NCBI GenBank assembly: GCA_029718625.1
Contig: CM056380.1
Coordinates: 115,566,138-115,630,137, forward strand
Reading direction: 5' to 3'
From: Synaphobranchus kaupii
Taxonomy: Eukaryota; Chordata; Actinopteri; Anguilliformes; Synaphobranchidae
Length of the DNA stretch: 64,000 nt
The notes beneath the pieces were generated by a model. The model was not told the origin of the DNA. It worked only from the letters and a program-made list of their open reading frames with translations, and made no database searches. Below, in pieces: positions 11,754 to 25,631 of the stretch. Within the stretch, counting starts at the first letter, position 1. The number at the start of each line of letters is the position of its first letter. The position numbers were made by a program, and so were the translations under genes.

Positions 11754-14499
11754 TGACAACATAAAATAGTAAAAGACAAACAACAGTTCTGGACAGAGGT
11801 GGATATTTGACTGGATTAACATTCCTTCACTTCCCACCTCAAAGAAAGTGTGGTGAGTGCGCTGTCACAAAATGGCTGCCCTGCGTCACCCAGGTGAGCA
11901 TTACACATTGTGATGGTTCAGGTGAGTTTCTTGCCATCACTGCCTTAGAAGCTAAGATGGCAGGTGGTCCCGTTGCAGTGCTTTTGACGGTCATTATTGT
12001 GGGAAAAAATTAAGAGACAAAAACAAATCTTTAGAAAAAAATAATCATTATGCCACCCTGGATATTGCTTTTATACACTTTACTTTCACCCTTGTTCAGT
12101 GACCAACAGCCGAAATAATCTTTTACCATATTCACCTCAATTGTCCACACAAGATATGGGTCTGGCGACAGACAAGTAGCAGTTGCCTGAACACATGGAA
12201 CAAGAAACAAGAAACTGTTAGGCAATAAGCAATGTGAGAACTATATTCTATGTGAGAGACATCGGTCAAAACCAAGTACTTTCCCCTCTGAGAGGAAACA
12301 AAAACTTGAAATTAGTTTCACACTCATTACATGGTGAATAATACTAAGCATGTAACATTAAGAGAATATGTAGTTAAAAGCCAAGGTCAGTTCTAGGTGT
12401 AAGCAACATATAGGTGGCCACCCATCTGGGGTGAGGTAGGGGGTGTGGGTGCCAAACAGGTCCATATTAACTATCCCCAGCAACCCTCCTAACCCCCCCC
12501 CCCCCCCCCCCCCCCCCATACCCCTGCCCCTCCAGGTCCACAATATCACCTAGGGCAGTAGAAAGGCTAGAATTGTGCCTGCTAAAACCATAACCCTCGA
12601 ACACTCAAGAAGACACATTTCAATTTTCATGTGTTTGGAACCCTTACGCTGTGTCTGCGTTGAATAAATGATCGGTTGTCTTGCTATAGAAAAGGACCTA
12701 TATGTGGCTTCTTTTTGAGATAACGACAAAGTTAGCCTATTTTCAGCATGGGACACTTCACTTCTGTCCCCTCAAGTAATAATGAGGGAAAATTATTGAT
12801 TATCAAAATGATCAATATGAATAGATAAGCATGAATAGTGACTGCTGGAATCAAGGGAACATTATTTTTAAATTCACATGCAAATGTGAGCTGAGCAGCC
12901 GCACTTCAAGTAAAATGAGCACTGCGGCTGTAGGGATTAAACGAGCGTCTGAAACAGACACGTCTGTTTCTCCTCATTCAAAAGCGCCGTTGCGGCGGGC
13001 CGTCTGCCACATGATTGCAGTGCTCCCGTCCCGAATCGGAATCTTGTTAAGGCTGAAGGTTTTTGACTTTCACGAACTGCTTGAGCGGCACGCGCTCACC
13101 TCGTACTTTGAAGTGCATGGGGCTCGCGCTGAAAAGCAGACTGAAGTAGACCGATGCTCATAATTAAGGACAGGATGCGCACTGGTTTTTGCGGTTCTGT
13201 ACTCAAAAAGGTCTGTTATTTTAAAGATATTTTGGGAAAAGCTCCACTCAATGGCTACAAATTCAAGAACGAGAGAAAGACGGGCAGAAAGAAAAGAGTG
13301 AGAAAGAAAGAATGGACGAAAGGCGTTCACATGTCTGAGACTGAAAATAAAATTTATTTCTTTAATTAGTAACACATTGAGAGCGGTTTTACTATAAGGA
13401 GAGGAGTGTGTGTGTGTGTGTGTGTGTCTTGGAGGGAGGGGGAGAGACAGAGAGTTTAAACATAGAGAAAATATATAAACTTTTATTTCCCCCAATAAAA
13501 TAAAAATAATGAGGGCCCTGGCAGAGTCTGTTCCCCTCTCTTTAATGAGTCACACCAGCCAGGCGCAATGTTACAGACCTGCTCCTTCAGGGTAAAGCAC
13601 CTTTCGGCTGTCAACAAAAGCCGCTATGTGTCCGGGCCTCAATGCACCCTTTATGGCAGAGGCTGCCTGGGCCCGCCGGTAGACCGCTCCCGTCCGGGGT
13701 TGTGGGGGGGGGAGGGGGCGTTTCAGAGTGATCTCATCCACCCTCTGCCTGACTCAACCTGCCACCTCAGCCCCCTTACCCCTCAACGCCCGGGGGCCAA
13801 GCAGGCGGCTGCTGGCGGCTCTACCTTCGGGGGATTAAAAGCAGCTCAGCTTGCGTTAAAATCTCGGGGCTTTCCACTTTTTCCCCTTTTCCAGGGAGTC
13901 ATTTTAAAGCCTTAAAAAAACAGATCAGGGAACAAACTGTTCTTACATTGATACAAACAACTGTGCTTGTTAACCCTGGCACTAAAGTAGACTACACTTT
14001 GCCTAAACTACTCTGAAGATGGGCCCTTGGTCAACCCAACAGTACACAAGCTTTGTAACTAAGATCAAGAAATTAATTTGACCGCTTCTTGCATTTTTTT
14101 TTTTAACTTGCAGAGTGTCATCAGCTGAGCAGGAACAGAAAATAACAATAAAGAAATAACCTTTGCTAAGATTCCTTACTCAAAGTTAAGACCAAAGGCT
14201 AAAACAGACAGCAAGTAGCTTAACTGTCACATATTTAGCATTCAATTGACAGCAATGATAATGACTTCAGTACTGATGCAGGTGATGATGTAGCAGATCT
14301 AAAATTAATGGCATATCTGATATGATATGTTGTGAGCAGTGTTGTTGTTTTAGCTGTGAGGGCATCAAGCTGGCTTGTGTGTACATTTCCTTTTTGGGAC
14401 CGATTTTCATTTCACATTTTCAACACACAAAACAACATGCCTGCAAATGTGTTCCTATTTTTCAGTGCTGCTAATGTTGCTAACGCTAATATGGCCCTG
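11754..14499. other. Noncoding host-like sequence
   Basis: No recognised gene. It contains a poly-C run, a short GT tract (about 13405-13430) and a GC-richer block at about 12900-13150 that could be a conserved noncoding element. That possibility cannot be tested without alignment. Confidence 0.5.
12493..12517. repeat. (C)25 homopolymer
   Basis: Twenty-five consecutive C residues. This is a likely sequencing or assembly length-uncertainty site and, on the other strand, a potential G-quadruplex former. Confidence 0.95.
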
Positions 14500-14776
14500 C
14501 ACTGCAAAAAATGTGTATCTTAACAAGTGTTTTAGTCTTGTAATGAGACTTAAAATCATATTTTTTTTGCTCAAAAGTGGAAAATATTAGCTTGTTACTT
14601 TTTACTTGACAAGTGAAATTATCTTACCCCACTGGCAAACCTTGAAACGAGTAAAAACATCTCATCCTGCTGGCAGATAGTTATTATTTAGCAAAAAAGT
14701 AACAGAAATAAAATTCTAAAAAAAAAAGTCTGAAAATATGAGATTAAAATGCTTGTTAAGATTTGTTTTTTGCAGT
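14500..14776. mobile_element. Small MITE with CACTGCAAAAAA-type ends
   Basis: The left end reads cactgcaaaaaatgtgtatc and the right end ttttttgcagt. The inverted match continues inward (tcttaacaagtgttttagtc against its counterpart near 14730-14760), giving about 45 bp of imperfect terminal inverted repeat (TIR). It is 277 bp long, AT-rich and has no coding capacity. Non-autonomous repeats with this terminus are common in fish. The target duplication is unclear, so the superfamily is not assigned. Confidence 0.7.
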
Positions 14777-17700
14777 TTGCAAGCTTTCAGATATTCTTGT
14801 GGAATATGACATAACAACTGGCTCCCATGAAGCAAAATAAGTTGTGAATCGAAGATTTCTACAGTTCACTCCCTGCCTGAGGAGTACGAGGACCTTTCTG
14901 CCGCCGCGAACCCAAACTCACTGAACCGCGCTTTGTTAGGAAGAAAAGCCGATGCTTGCATTTAAATGCGAATCAAAGTTAAGGACAACTGTTGATTGAA
15001 TCCAGGCCATAGTAGTGTCAGTTGCACTAAAACAAAAGTCAGCCAAAGGTAGTGTGCTGGTAAAAAATGCAAACTTATAAACCGCAGCTTGTGGGGACAT
15101 TCATTCAGCTTAATAGCAGTTTTCTTGAACAGTACTTTTAAAACATGCCCCTTTGTCTAATTCTGATAGTATTTCCAGAATGTATATATGGAAATTGTTT
15201 CATGGTTTCCAGTTAAAGCTCGCCTTTTACCATCAAAGGTAATAAGGTGCTTGAAAATGCGTAACTGCATATACTACTTCTGGTTTCATATACTAATTAG
15301 TAGGCCAGTGAGTCAGCAATCTGAAATTTGTATATTTGAGATTCATTTTGAACCCCCCACATTTGTAATTATTATAAAACAAAAGATTGCTGCCATTTTT
15401 ACACCCCTTAACCCCGTGCACCGTATCTACATTGAATCCATGATTTGTCCAGACCAAAGCAGTATCTCCATCCGCTCTCCATTTAAAAAGACTCGCTTGT
15501 TATTTACACCCGAGCGCTCATTTACGGGTGGGGAATAGCAAAGCCTGTTCATTTATTGCAAATGTGAGCTGCCAGTTTTTAAAAATGAGGATCAACTGTG
15601 GCCCAGATTCGCCACAGACAGACGAGAAAAGTCACCACAATCGCCTGAGGGAATGCTGGGAAGTTCTGTAGTTTTGCAAATCGTTCACGTAAACAGGGTG
15701 AGGTAAGCTTATTTCAGTTTTCTGTTTGTTGACTAAAAAACAGGAAGTGTAGTCCCGGACAATTCCCTGCTCTCATTTTCCATTATAGGACTTATGGAAC
15801 TATAAAAATGTCAAAATGTTCAATGTCAAATGGTTGAAGAAGCATAAATTAATTTAATATGTATCCCTTTAAAACTGTATAAACAGATTAGATAGTTTGT
15901 CTTAAATATATTACAATGTTATATGATAGAAAACTAATATACACTTATGGCAGTGGTCCTGGTAATCATTTAATGACTTGAAAGCTTTGCAAAGATTTGA
16001 TTGATGCTACTGCTAGTAGCCTATATAAAAATCACAAATAAACATAATGCTAATGATGACGTGCTGAAAAACATCATGAATAAAAGACATTGTGCTGGAA
16101 CAAAGAGATGAGTAAGTTGGCATGTGGGCTTGTGGTCGAGATTGGGGTCACCATTAGCTGCCCCGGGCTACGCACCGAGTTCAGGGGTCAGGCCTAATTG
16201 ACACTTTCGCCAGGCACCTTTTTCTTTGTGCCAAATTACACCGCCTTCGGACAAGACTTTCATCCCTACTTTCCCTCAGTCTCGCCTCTGTTTTATTCCC
16301 CGTTGCCTGCAGCCAGCCACTTTATATTTTCAATATAAGTAAAATGGAGACGTGACTGTCACACGGGCAAAGGAATCAATGTCTGATGTCAAGCCATGGT
16401 AGTTCTGAAATTGTTCCCTGTGCTATGACCTAAACGTCTGCCAGCCTAATTCAATAATAGCAAATAAACATAGGCAACAGTCAACATTCTCATTAATTGA
16501 CTGTCATAAATAACCCGTGTTGCATTATAAACAATAAGAAGTTGTGTGACACCAAATTGGCATGTGAAATTTGTCAACCTAAACAATATAAAATGACAGC
16601 ATTCAACATTAAAGAAAGAATCCTGTATGGAAATATTTTTTATGGAATGGGGGTGATAAACTGGAGGGAGAATACAATACAAATAGCCAGCCTAGGAATC
16701 AGTTTGGTAGCCTATATGCAAACTGTCCCAAGGCCTATCTGCCACAAACAGATTTCTGTCTGACACTGCAGGGAACAGATTCCTACTTAGACTACTTTCT
16801 CCAGGTAGTAGACAGGAACAATTTCACAACAACTTGTCATAAATAGATATGAGTCACCTATGAGTAACCTGCACATGACTTGCCAATTCATGCGTTTAGA
16901 CAGGCATAGACTTAATTTATGAAATTAAGAAACTTAGCAAGCACACATGCAGTTCGCCGGATGTAATGTGAATTTCGCAATCTGAGTCATGGCAGAAGAA
17001 AAGAAGAAACTGCGTACCTAATATATGCAAACAGGAAAAAAACGTTTGAAACATGCTAGGCTAAATATTGAGACACCTAGTTTTAACAACATGCGGGCAG
17101 TTTGTGGTTTAATGTGGAGCCGCCCAAAAGGTAGAGAGGGAGAGCATGTGGTGGTAAGACACCCTGTAGGGAGGTCTGCAGGTGGAGGGAGAGGTGATGA
17201 AAACATCTTTCTGCTGACGGACGTGTGGAGACAGTGAAGGAGAGAAAAGAAAATAGGCAGACGGCATTTCAGCCTCAGGGACTTTCATTCTTGAAAAGCA
17301 CCTCTGGGGAACAAAGGCCGAGACAGCGTAATGCAGCTAGCCTACTTAAAGAAGTTATGTAGACGCAGCTCACACAAAAACAGCAGTTAAAGGTAGCACA
17401 AAAATTCACGTAGGCTAGTCCTCGTCAATAGCCTATATATTTTTAGATTCTACACAGACAGACAGTAACAGCACCACCAGCCTGTCAGGTAAGGTAAGTA
17501 TAAGCATAGAACGTATTTGCTGTGCCCTAAAAATGCAGGAGAGGGAAACTTTAACTGGAAAAGGTGAATGAGTTATGTTTTATTCCCAAGGAACACATCT
17601 TTTTTGTAAGACGGAGGAAAATACATAAAGCAGCCAGGGATATTAATATATCATATAGTAAATTTAATTAATATATAATATATTAATTTATTTATTCACT

Positions 17701-17940
17701 CCTTTGACAATATGGTATGTTAAATCTTGTGCTATGGTCCACCAGCATGTAATTTTGTGGACGGCATACCATGTGTGTTCATTTTTCAGGTAATTTAGTT
17801 ATAAGTAAAGGTAAAACTAAAAGTCAATGTATTGTTTGATGCATTGCACAATACATTGTACAGCAATATGGTAGATGGTGATTAAACTGTGTTACTGTCT
17901 ATGACACTTAACCACATTCCCTGAAGCCATTCACACTCAG

Positions 17941-18124
17941 ATACACACACACACACACACACACACACATACTCACACATCATGTATGCACTGATGAAGA
18001 CACTTGTATTGAACAAGCATGGACACTCATGGGTGCAGGTATATACAAGGAAATACTGTCCTTTTAATCATAGACCCCGTCACTCACCCCCTGTCACACG
18101 CGCGCATGCACACACACATACATA

Positions 18125-18161
<37 letters not shown>

Positions 18162-18162
18162 C
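17941..18162. repeat. Two (CA)n microsatellites
   Basis: Pure CA runs at about 17942-17970 and 18128-18160, separated by unique sequence. Confidence 0.9.
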
Positions 18163-20823
18163 AACATGTTTAGTGACCTCAAAAGGGTCTGGATAAGACA
18201 GAATACGTCATGAATATATCCCTATGAGTAAATGAACTATATTAATACAGCTGCTCTTAAAAATAATGCAACAATAATAGAAAAAAGTTTTATGTGAATA
18301 TTCAATATATTTAATATTGTCTTTTTAATAAATGCATCTGCTTTTACAATGTTTTATCCCGACAGGGAGTTGGAGCTGTGAGCGTGTCCTCACAAAGCCA
18401 AGAAGACAGAGACACACACACACACACGCACACACACAGGCAGTAGAGGGACTCTCCAAGGACCATATATTTAGACACACTCTCCCCGGCCACGCTGCCA
18501 AACACTGCCTTATTGTTGCTGCCTGCAAGGCCCTGACCTGACACTGCCACACAGTGCCCATTCTCCTCTTCAAACAGGGGGTCGGGAGGTGCCCTCCACT
18601 CGGTTTCGGGGACTTCGCCCCACACCGTGTCGTGCCGCTTAGTGCTCCGTTTGAACATTCCGCTCCCCTGCACCTCCACCACAACTGTTACAGGACACCC
18701 CGGCAGACATTCCAAACGCCATCATCCAAATAAAGTTTCTCTCTCTCTCTCTCTTTTTGCCGGTGGTGAAGTGCGATAGTCACGAGCAGCGCCCTGATCC
18801 CCATCGCCCCTGACAACCACGTAACTCCAAAATTTCCCCCCTTCCCTTCCCAAAAAAAACCTCTTATTTTAACAAGAATCCTCTATTCATTGTTGTGTTT
18901 ATTTCACACATTGTCACACTAGTTTGAAATGGACGAACATCTTGATGGTGGCTTCTTCCCAGTGTTGTTTATTTCTTTTGAGATGTTACTTCCTGGACTG
19001 ATTCAATTTTCCTCACTATTTTTTGTCTAAGACCTACAGTATCCAGTTTCTACTCAGGGAAAAGACTCAGAAGAGAAGCCCAGATATTAATCTGACAGTA
19101 ATATTCTCTGTAAATAATGACCACACTGTGATATCAAAGCAAATATTCCTCCCCTCATAATAAATGTGTATTACTTCAATCTGCTCTCATAGTAAATTCA
19201 ACATGAACCAAGCACCAGATACAAATGCAACTCAATTAATTAACAGTGTGTAATTAATCTAAATTAATATTCTTTGTTCAGTTTGTGGAGAGAACTGTAC
19301 ACCCCAGAAAATGTGTTTTTGCGCCCCTAAAAATACGAAACAACGACGTCACAATGAGGAGATGTACTAGCCTTTCAACCTAATGCAGATATTCAAATAA
19401 TGCCTTTTTCATACCTATCTAATTATGCTGCACTGTAACAAGTGGAACCTGTTTACATAACCTTTCCAGAGAGATCGACATAGTATGTGTTTTGATTAAA
19501 TGATGAACAACTTTGATGGGAAAACTTCCCATTTCTAACTTTGCTGGCACACTTCATTCACCAGGCAAGAATCTCAATCATTTAGAAACAGAAGAAACTG
19601 CCATGATAGTGAAAATCATTAGCGAGAAACATTATTAATTTCCATACAGTCAAGGTTAAATCACTCTTTCACACCTATAGTGTTACAGCTGCCAGTGGGA
19701 CATGCTCTTCAGATGGTAGCAGAAACTAATGTATGTACACTAAAAAATTTTACTAAATTCTAAGGATGTGTAACTGTTTTCTGTTCATTAACCAATATTG
19801 TTTGGCCATTCGGTAAACGCGTGGGGAAGCATTGATTGGTTACACCAGCAGAGCATGACGATAAATGACAGTTTGCATTTGGAAAGAGAAAAGAGAGATT
19901 CTCTTGCGCTCACACGTGAAATCTGGTCCGGCTTACAAAAAAACGCCGATCGTCTTTCAACTTCTTTTCTCCCTGTCTGTCCCTTGCTCGCTCAATCTCT
20001 GTCTTCAATTAAAGCCTTCCACAGAAAAAAAGGGGAAAAAAACTTTTATAACTTTCTTTTCCTGCCATTCCATCCCTCCACCCGCTCTTTCTTTTTACCT
20101 TTTTACTTTTTGTTCCTGCTCTGACTTGTCCTCTTTGCAACAGAACAGAGAAAAAATGAGGCAGAAATAACAGATAGAAGATATGCTTTGTGAAGCAATC
20201 TGAAAAGCAAACTCACCCGCTCCGGTGGACGGATGGAGGGATAGAATGCCCGGACGGATGGACAGATGAGTACAAGCGTAGGAGGAGAGGGATTCGTGTT
20301 CTGTCGTTCAGTCGGGAGTCCCTTTCACAGTGAAGAGGGAGTGTAGGCTGTAGAATTCCATCGATTGCGCTCTCTCTTGCTCTTTCTTTCTCTCTCTCTC
20401 TCCTGCTCTCTCCCTTTTCTCCACACACATACACAAACACACACACTCTCTGGGTCTCCCTCACTAAGAAATCATTATGCACTTTGATTCATAAACCCTG
20501 CCTGTGTCACGTGACCCAACACTTCAAATATACAGCACATTTTTGCACCAGCCACAAAGTGCCTGGGGGGAGAAAAAAAAAAAAGTCTAAAAAGCTAAAG
20601 TTTCTGCTTTCCACCCCCTCCTCTCTCTTTCTCTCACCCTCTCCTGCTCTCTTACCCTCCATCCTCTCACTATCCATTTATTTCTTTTTACTTTTTTTCT
20701 GACTGGCTTTTCTGTGTGTTTTTCACTTCACACACATCTGTCTACTTCTGTTCCGTTAAAAAGAAACACCCAAGTGTGTGCATGTGTGTGTGCCTGCTTG
20801 TGAATACCCATCAATAATCTTGT

Positions 20824-20824
<1 letters not shown>

Positions 20825-20858
<34 letters not shown>

Positions 20859-20867
20859 GCACAGATG

Positions 20868-20905
<38 letters not shown>

Positions 20906-20965
20906 TATGCACAGATGTGATATACACACACACATGTGCAGATATACACATGCATACACACACAA
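20825..20965. repeat. Compound (CA)n repeat with duplicated spacer
   Basis: Two CA runs each follow or precede the word atatgcacagatgt, repeated with small changes at about 20855, 20905 and 20933. This indicates tandem duplication of a CA-plus-spacer unit. Confidence 0.85.
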
Positions 20966-23288
20966 ACAGACACACAGTGAAACAGTCTCTGCCGAGCAGA
21001 CATACACAGACAGACATGCACCAGGGGGGAAACACCTTGGGGGATATCAGTATCAATCCATGGTCTTTACTGACTGTTTACAATGCATGAGTCTTGTTAG
21101 TGAATTCAGTCCTATGGGGCTCCTGGAATCCCACAGCTAGTAGAGAAAGTAATAGAAACACTATTTAGCAAGACTGGTGATGGAACTATGTGAGATTCAA
21201 CTGTTCACATATTCAGCTCTGGGAACACAAGCACATTAATGAAGTTCGCAATGGATACAGCAACAAAGCACGTTGTCCGTAACTTTCAGCAGAAAGCACA
21301 CCTCAGCTTTTTTGTCATATGCAACAACATGGCCCGAATTAAATTTTCTGTGCACTACTTCCAGATTTTGGCTTTGACCCTCAATCTCAAAACATTTATA
21401 AACTTTTCATTTATTTCAGCAAACCAACAGAACAGGCTGAAAGTTTAAAAAGTCTGCAATGATGATAAAGTAATTAAAAATTGATCAAAAGACAAGCGAC
21501 TTCAACTCAATCTGGCCCATATGCAAATAGAAGTGGCTGATGTTTGCATTGCTTTATGTATGCCTTCTCAAATTGACGCTGGCTATGCCATAGCTATAGT
21601 TGCAATCAGGCATTCCAAACTGGATATAAAAATATGTTTAGCATATGTAATGAGCATGCAATAACAGAAAACTTAAATTAAGTTCTCCTTAAATTGCAAG
21701 CCTTACATTTTTCCATGCAGAACCACTGTTAATATTGTTAAGAATAAAAAGCACGTCCTTAAATTGTTTTTAGAGGAAATAGGGCATTACAGTAAGATTT
21801 TAGGCCTTACTGTATTTTAATGTGATTACAGGATCTTTCCTGTAAACATAATCTTTTTTTTTTTGCTCATCCGAGAATACTTATAAATAATAATTATATA
21901 TACTGCATATACAGTATGTGTGTGTTTATGTATAAGACTGTGTTACCCATAAAAGGTCCAAAGTAAAAAACATACTAATCCAGTTAAATATTACATCACT
22001 TAAATAAATTTGGCATCTAATGCTTGACACTATCATATCGCTGGTAATTTGTCACAGAACATACAGAAATTGAATCAGGGCATTTATTTTGAAGTGGGAT
22101 AGAATTATCTGGGAGATGTCTTTATTCCGGGAAAGGAGACACTTCCTGCTTATTCTCTTCCTACTTCCTGTTACTCCCATTGTCATCCTCCTCCGTAGAC
22201 AGACATGTTTGAATATAATTCATGATATTATTATATTAAAGAATTTGGATTGAAACACTTTACCAGTCTGCATTTTTAAGTCTAAAAAAGGCTCAAGTTT
22301 TTAACCATGTCCACATGCTTACAACTATACAAAATCATGGTTAATGATATTGTAATATTTTAGGATGATCATACCTTTTATTGATATAGACTTAAACAAT
22401 CATATAGCTTATATAACTGTATTTTACTATGTGATATGATATTGATATTCATCTACTCATCATTACACAAGTGAAACACAAACAAACACATAAGGGTTTG
22501 CTAATCAAGCAATGGATGAACTGAAGTTAGTATTATTGTTAGTTTTAGTGCCGTGAGCCTTTCTTGTACCTCTTTCTGAGGCACACACATATCAATGGCC
22601 ACCTATTTCGCAAAATTCAGTGAGACTGTCAACAACCGAAATACATCTATGCTTCGTCAATCGTAACTTCAGCACTTTGCTGAGGGCAGTGTGATACACA
22701 GGCAAAGTCTTGCGTACTGGCTCTTAGCTAAAGGGATTCCTATAATGACAACAACAAAGAGCAACTGACAGAAAATGTGGAGACCAATTCAGCCATCAAA
22801 GCATGGCTTCTATTTTCAGTGCTATTCGTCACCTCCCTCCCGTAATGGTGAGCTGCTCCTTCTCGTAGACGGGAGTGTTTGTGGTTAGTCGGCCGAACGT
22901 GTGGGTACGGTCGATGGGAAGTCCCCACGAAACATGTCAAAACAGACCAGGGCGTGCCTCAGAGTAGGCCTCTGTGTTCGCTAATGCCTTTCCCCCGTCT
23001 GCGTGTGCGTCCAAAGCCGGCGCGTCTGTGTGGCAGTTGTCGAGTGTACAGTTGGTGGTTTTGGGGGGAGGAGTGAACTTCACTTTGTTTCTGAAGTGAT
23101 TTCGGCTCAAGGACGTCCCAAACCTCAGCGACTCATCGGGGTACCCCCGTTTACCCCCGACTCCGCTCTGGAACAGCCATAAAATGTCAATGTAAGGATG
23201 AAACGAGCATGAATTGGAGAAAGTTGGAATAGAGTGCGAAAGCAGAAATAAAGAAACATAGAAATGTATACAGGGAATGGGGCTCAGA

Positions 23289-23374
23289 CTACAGTCCCGG
23301 GCCTTATTCTATCGGATACCGCAGTAAAAGTCTACAGTCCCTTGCCTTATTCTATAGGATACCACAGTAAAATT
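23289..23374. repeat. 43-bp direct tandem duplication
   Basis: Two adjacent units both begin ctacagtccc and contain gccttattctat and ggatacc-cagtaaaa. They differ at only a few positions. There is no coding context. Confidence 0.85.
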
Positions 23375-25631
23375 CTAATTATGCTTCTGCTGTCATTCAA
23401 TGAACAAGCTTTGCTGAAGAACCTGACTCTACTGGAGTATTTTCTGTCAAAAATGGGCCCTGACAGAACACTTAAAAAAAGAAAAAAAAGGCAAATGTTA
23501 AGAAAACAGGTTCCAGTATTTCAAGGTAACACACCCTAGAACATGCCCTGAATTACATTTACCTTAGTCTGACAATTGCTGTGTCAGTGAACTGTCAGGC
23601 ACGTAAAGCATTGAAATGAGAAGGCTTGCAGAGCATTAATGCTATGTCAATGCACTCTGTGCCCTCCATGCTCCTCCCAGTATGCGTGGAAGTGGGATAT
23701 GTATCCATCAGAAACCTGCCTGTGGAATCTTGTAGGACAATTCTACCAGTATGGAGGAAATGGTCAATGCACATAAATGACACAACAAACCAAGTTCATA
23801 GGACCATTTCCAGACCATTTAGCCATTTTTACCTTGCTAGTAATGCGGGTAAGGTTCTGGGCATCAGGCTAAATCGATCCCCCAGGACACATTACCCTTT
23901 ATGGGAATGATAGCCCAATGTCTCAGCTATGAAAATAGTCCCCTCTATCAGCTTGTACTAACGTTAACCCTTTAGCACCCTTAACGCAAAGCATGCACCA
24001 GCTTCACAAATCACACGAGCAGCCAAAAATCACATGCAATTCACAGAAATCACCCCCAGTGTTTAAGTATTACATGAATGTTTTTGGAATCTTGGGATCA
24101 AAAAGAATAAAAGACCTCCCATAGTTAATCCATGGACATTTTCTTCACAGCTAAGAGCATGTTCACTTCACATAAGTCTCACCTGGCTTTTTGGTTCAGG
24201 CTTCAGGGTAGGTTGATAACGGAAAGGAAGTCAAAGGAATGGTAGAATGGGTAAAAGAGAGATAATTTGACTATGAGCATGAAGAAAAGTATTCAGTGAC
24301 CAAAAGTGATACTTACGGTCCGTCATTTTGAGAAGTCTCTCAGGTAAGAACTCTGAGTAAAGTCAGAATGAGGGCACAGAAACTCAGGAGTTTACTGAAA
24401 AAGTAAGAAATGACTTTGCCGTCAAATTACGGCAGACGGCTTCTGAAGGCAGCCGGTTACTGAGATAGACCAAACTGCTGCTTGTCCGCTGGGGCTGTGT
24501 GTGGGGACAGCAGGGTGGGAGAGGGAGAGGGAAGGGGAAGCAGATGGGTAATGGCAGAATCCCAGGGGGTGTCTTAGCCTGTTGTGTCAGGCTAGGGTGT
24601 CCAGCACTCACGCTACGTTCGAAGAGAGCGCAACAATGTCAGTCTATGCAGCAAACTCACCATATACTGCACAAACTGTCCTTGACATGAAATCACACAT
24701 ACACCCCAGGCTCCTCTGTCTCCATAGAACCCTATCTAGTTCAAGGATTCTTTGTTGGGCAAAATGGGTAAATCTGGGAGCTTTCACACTTTTTATACCT
24801 ACCATAGATGGTTCTATAAAGAACTAAAAAGGGTTCCCCTATGAAGACAAGCCAAAGAACCTTCTTCTGAGAGTGCGCACTTATAAATAACACCCTGCTG
24901 CACACGTGCACGTACACAAAACAACACAAACATACATACTTGTATACCTGCATACATGTAAATATACAGTATACGTTTGCGCACGCATGCATACACAATG
25001 GCACAAATACACATAATCTCATACACAAACAGCCAAGTATCCTGTACTCATTTACACACTGGCTCACGAGCAAAGACCTTTATGGACAAGGATAAAGCAT
25101 AAATGAAACGGGTTGCCAGGTGCACATCCTGTTAAGGTGCTGTCCTAGTGCACAGATAGGCCCCACGGTCCGGTATCGAATCTGGACCGCTAGTGTCCCT
25201 CAGGGTTGAGAGGGTTTCATTTTGTTGTGATAGCTTCACATTGCACACCAGGAACCCCGCTGGTCGATTGGGCTCCTTTGAGTCTGATTGTGAAGCTGTG
25301 CATGAAGTGTCTTCCTTTGACTTACTGTATCTCCGTGTGAACCCACATCTCTGTGCGAGAACACATGCTTGTCTGCGCTCTCCTGAATGGATTGCAGAGG
25401 TTGTGGCAGCGGGTGTACTTGACTGTGTTTGAAAGTGAGTGAGTGCATTTCACTGTGTGTGAGTGAATGCATTTCACTGTGTATACGTGAGTGCATTTCA
25501 GTGTGTGTGAGTGAGTGCATTTCACTGTGTGTGAGTGCATTTCAGTGGATGTGAGTGAGTTCATTTCAGTGGGTGTGAGTGCATTTCACTTTGAGTGAAT
25601 ACATTTCACTGTGTGTGAGTGAGTGCATTTA

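Larger units (their letters stand above)
14777..25431. other. Long noncoding host-like stretch
   Basis: About 10.6 kb without a recognisable gene or full transposon. It holds CA microsatellites (listed), pyrimidine-rich tracts near 20370-20420 and 20610-20700, a 43-bp tandem duplication at 23289, and AT-rich sequence. A short segment at 24745-24870 (aactaaaaagggttcc, agccaaagaacc) resembles a common fish 'aggttctttggc' repeat. Open frames are short and do not resemble known families. Confidence 0.5.

Noticed and set aside
12900..13160. Possible coding exon in a GC-richer block
   Set aside because: The frame at 12831-13163 has no recognisable domain and no convincing splice sites; at most a candidate conserved noncoding element.
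24745..24870. A complete MITE of the aggttctttggc type
   Set aside because: Only a short resemblance is visible, with no paired ends.
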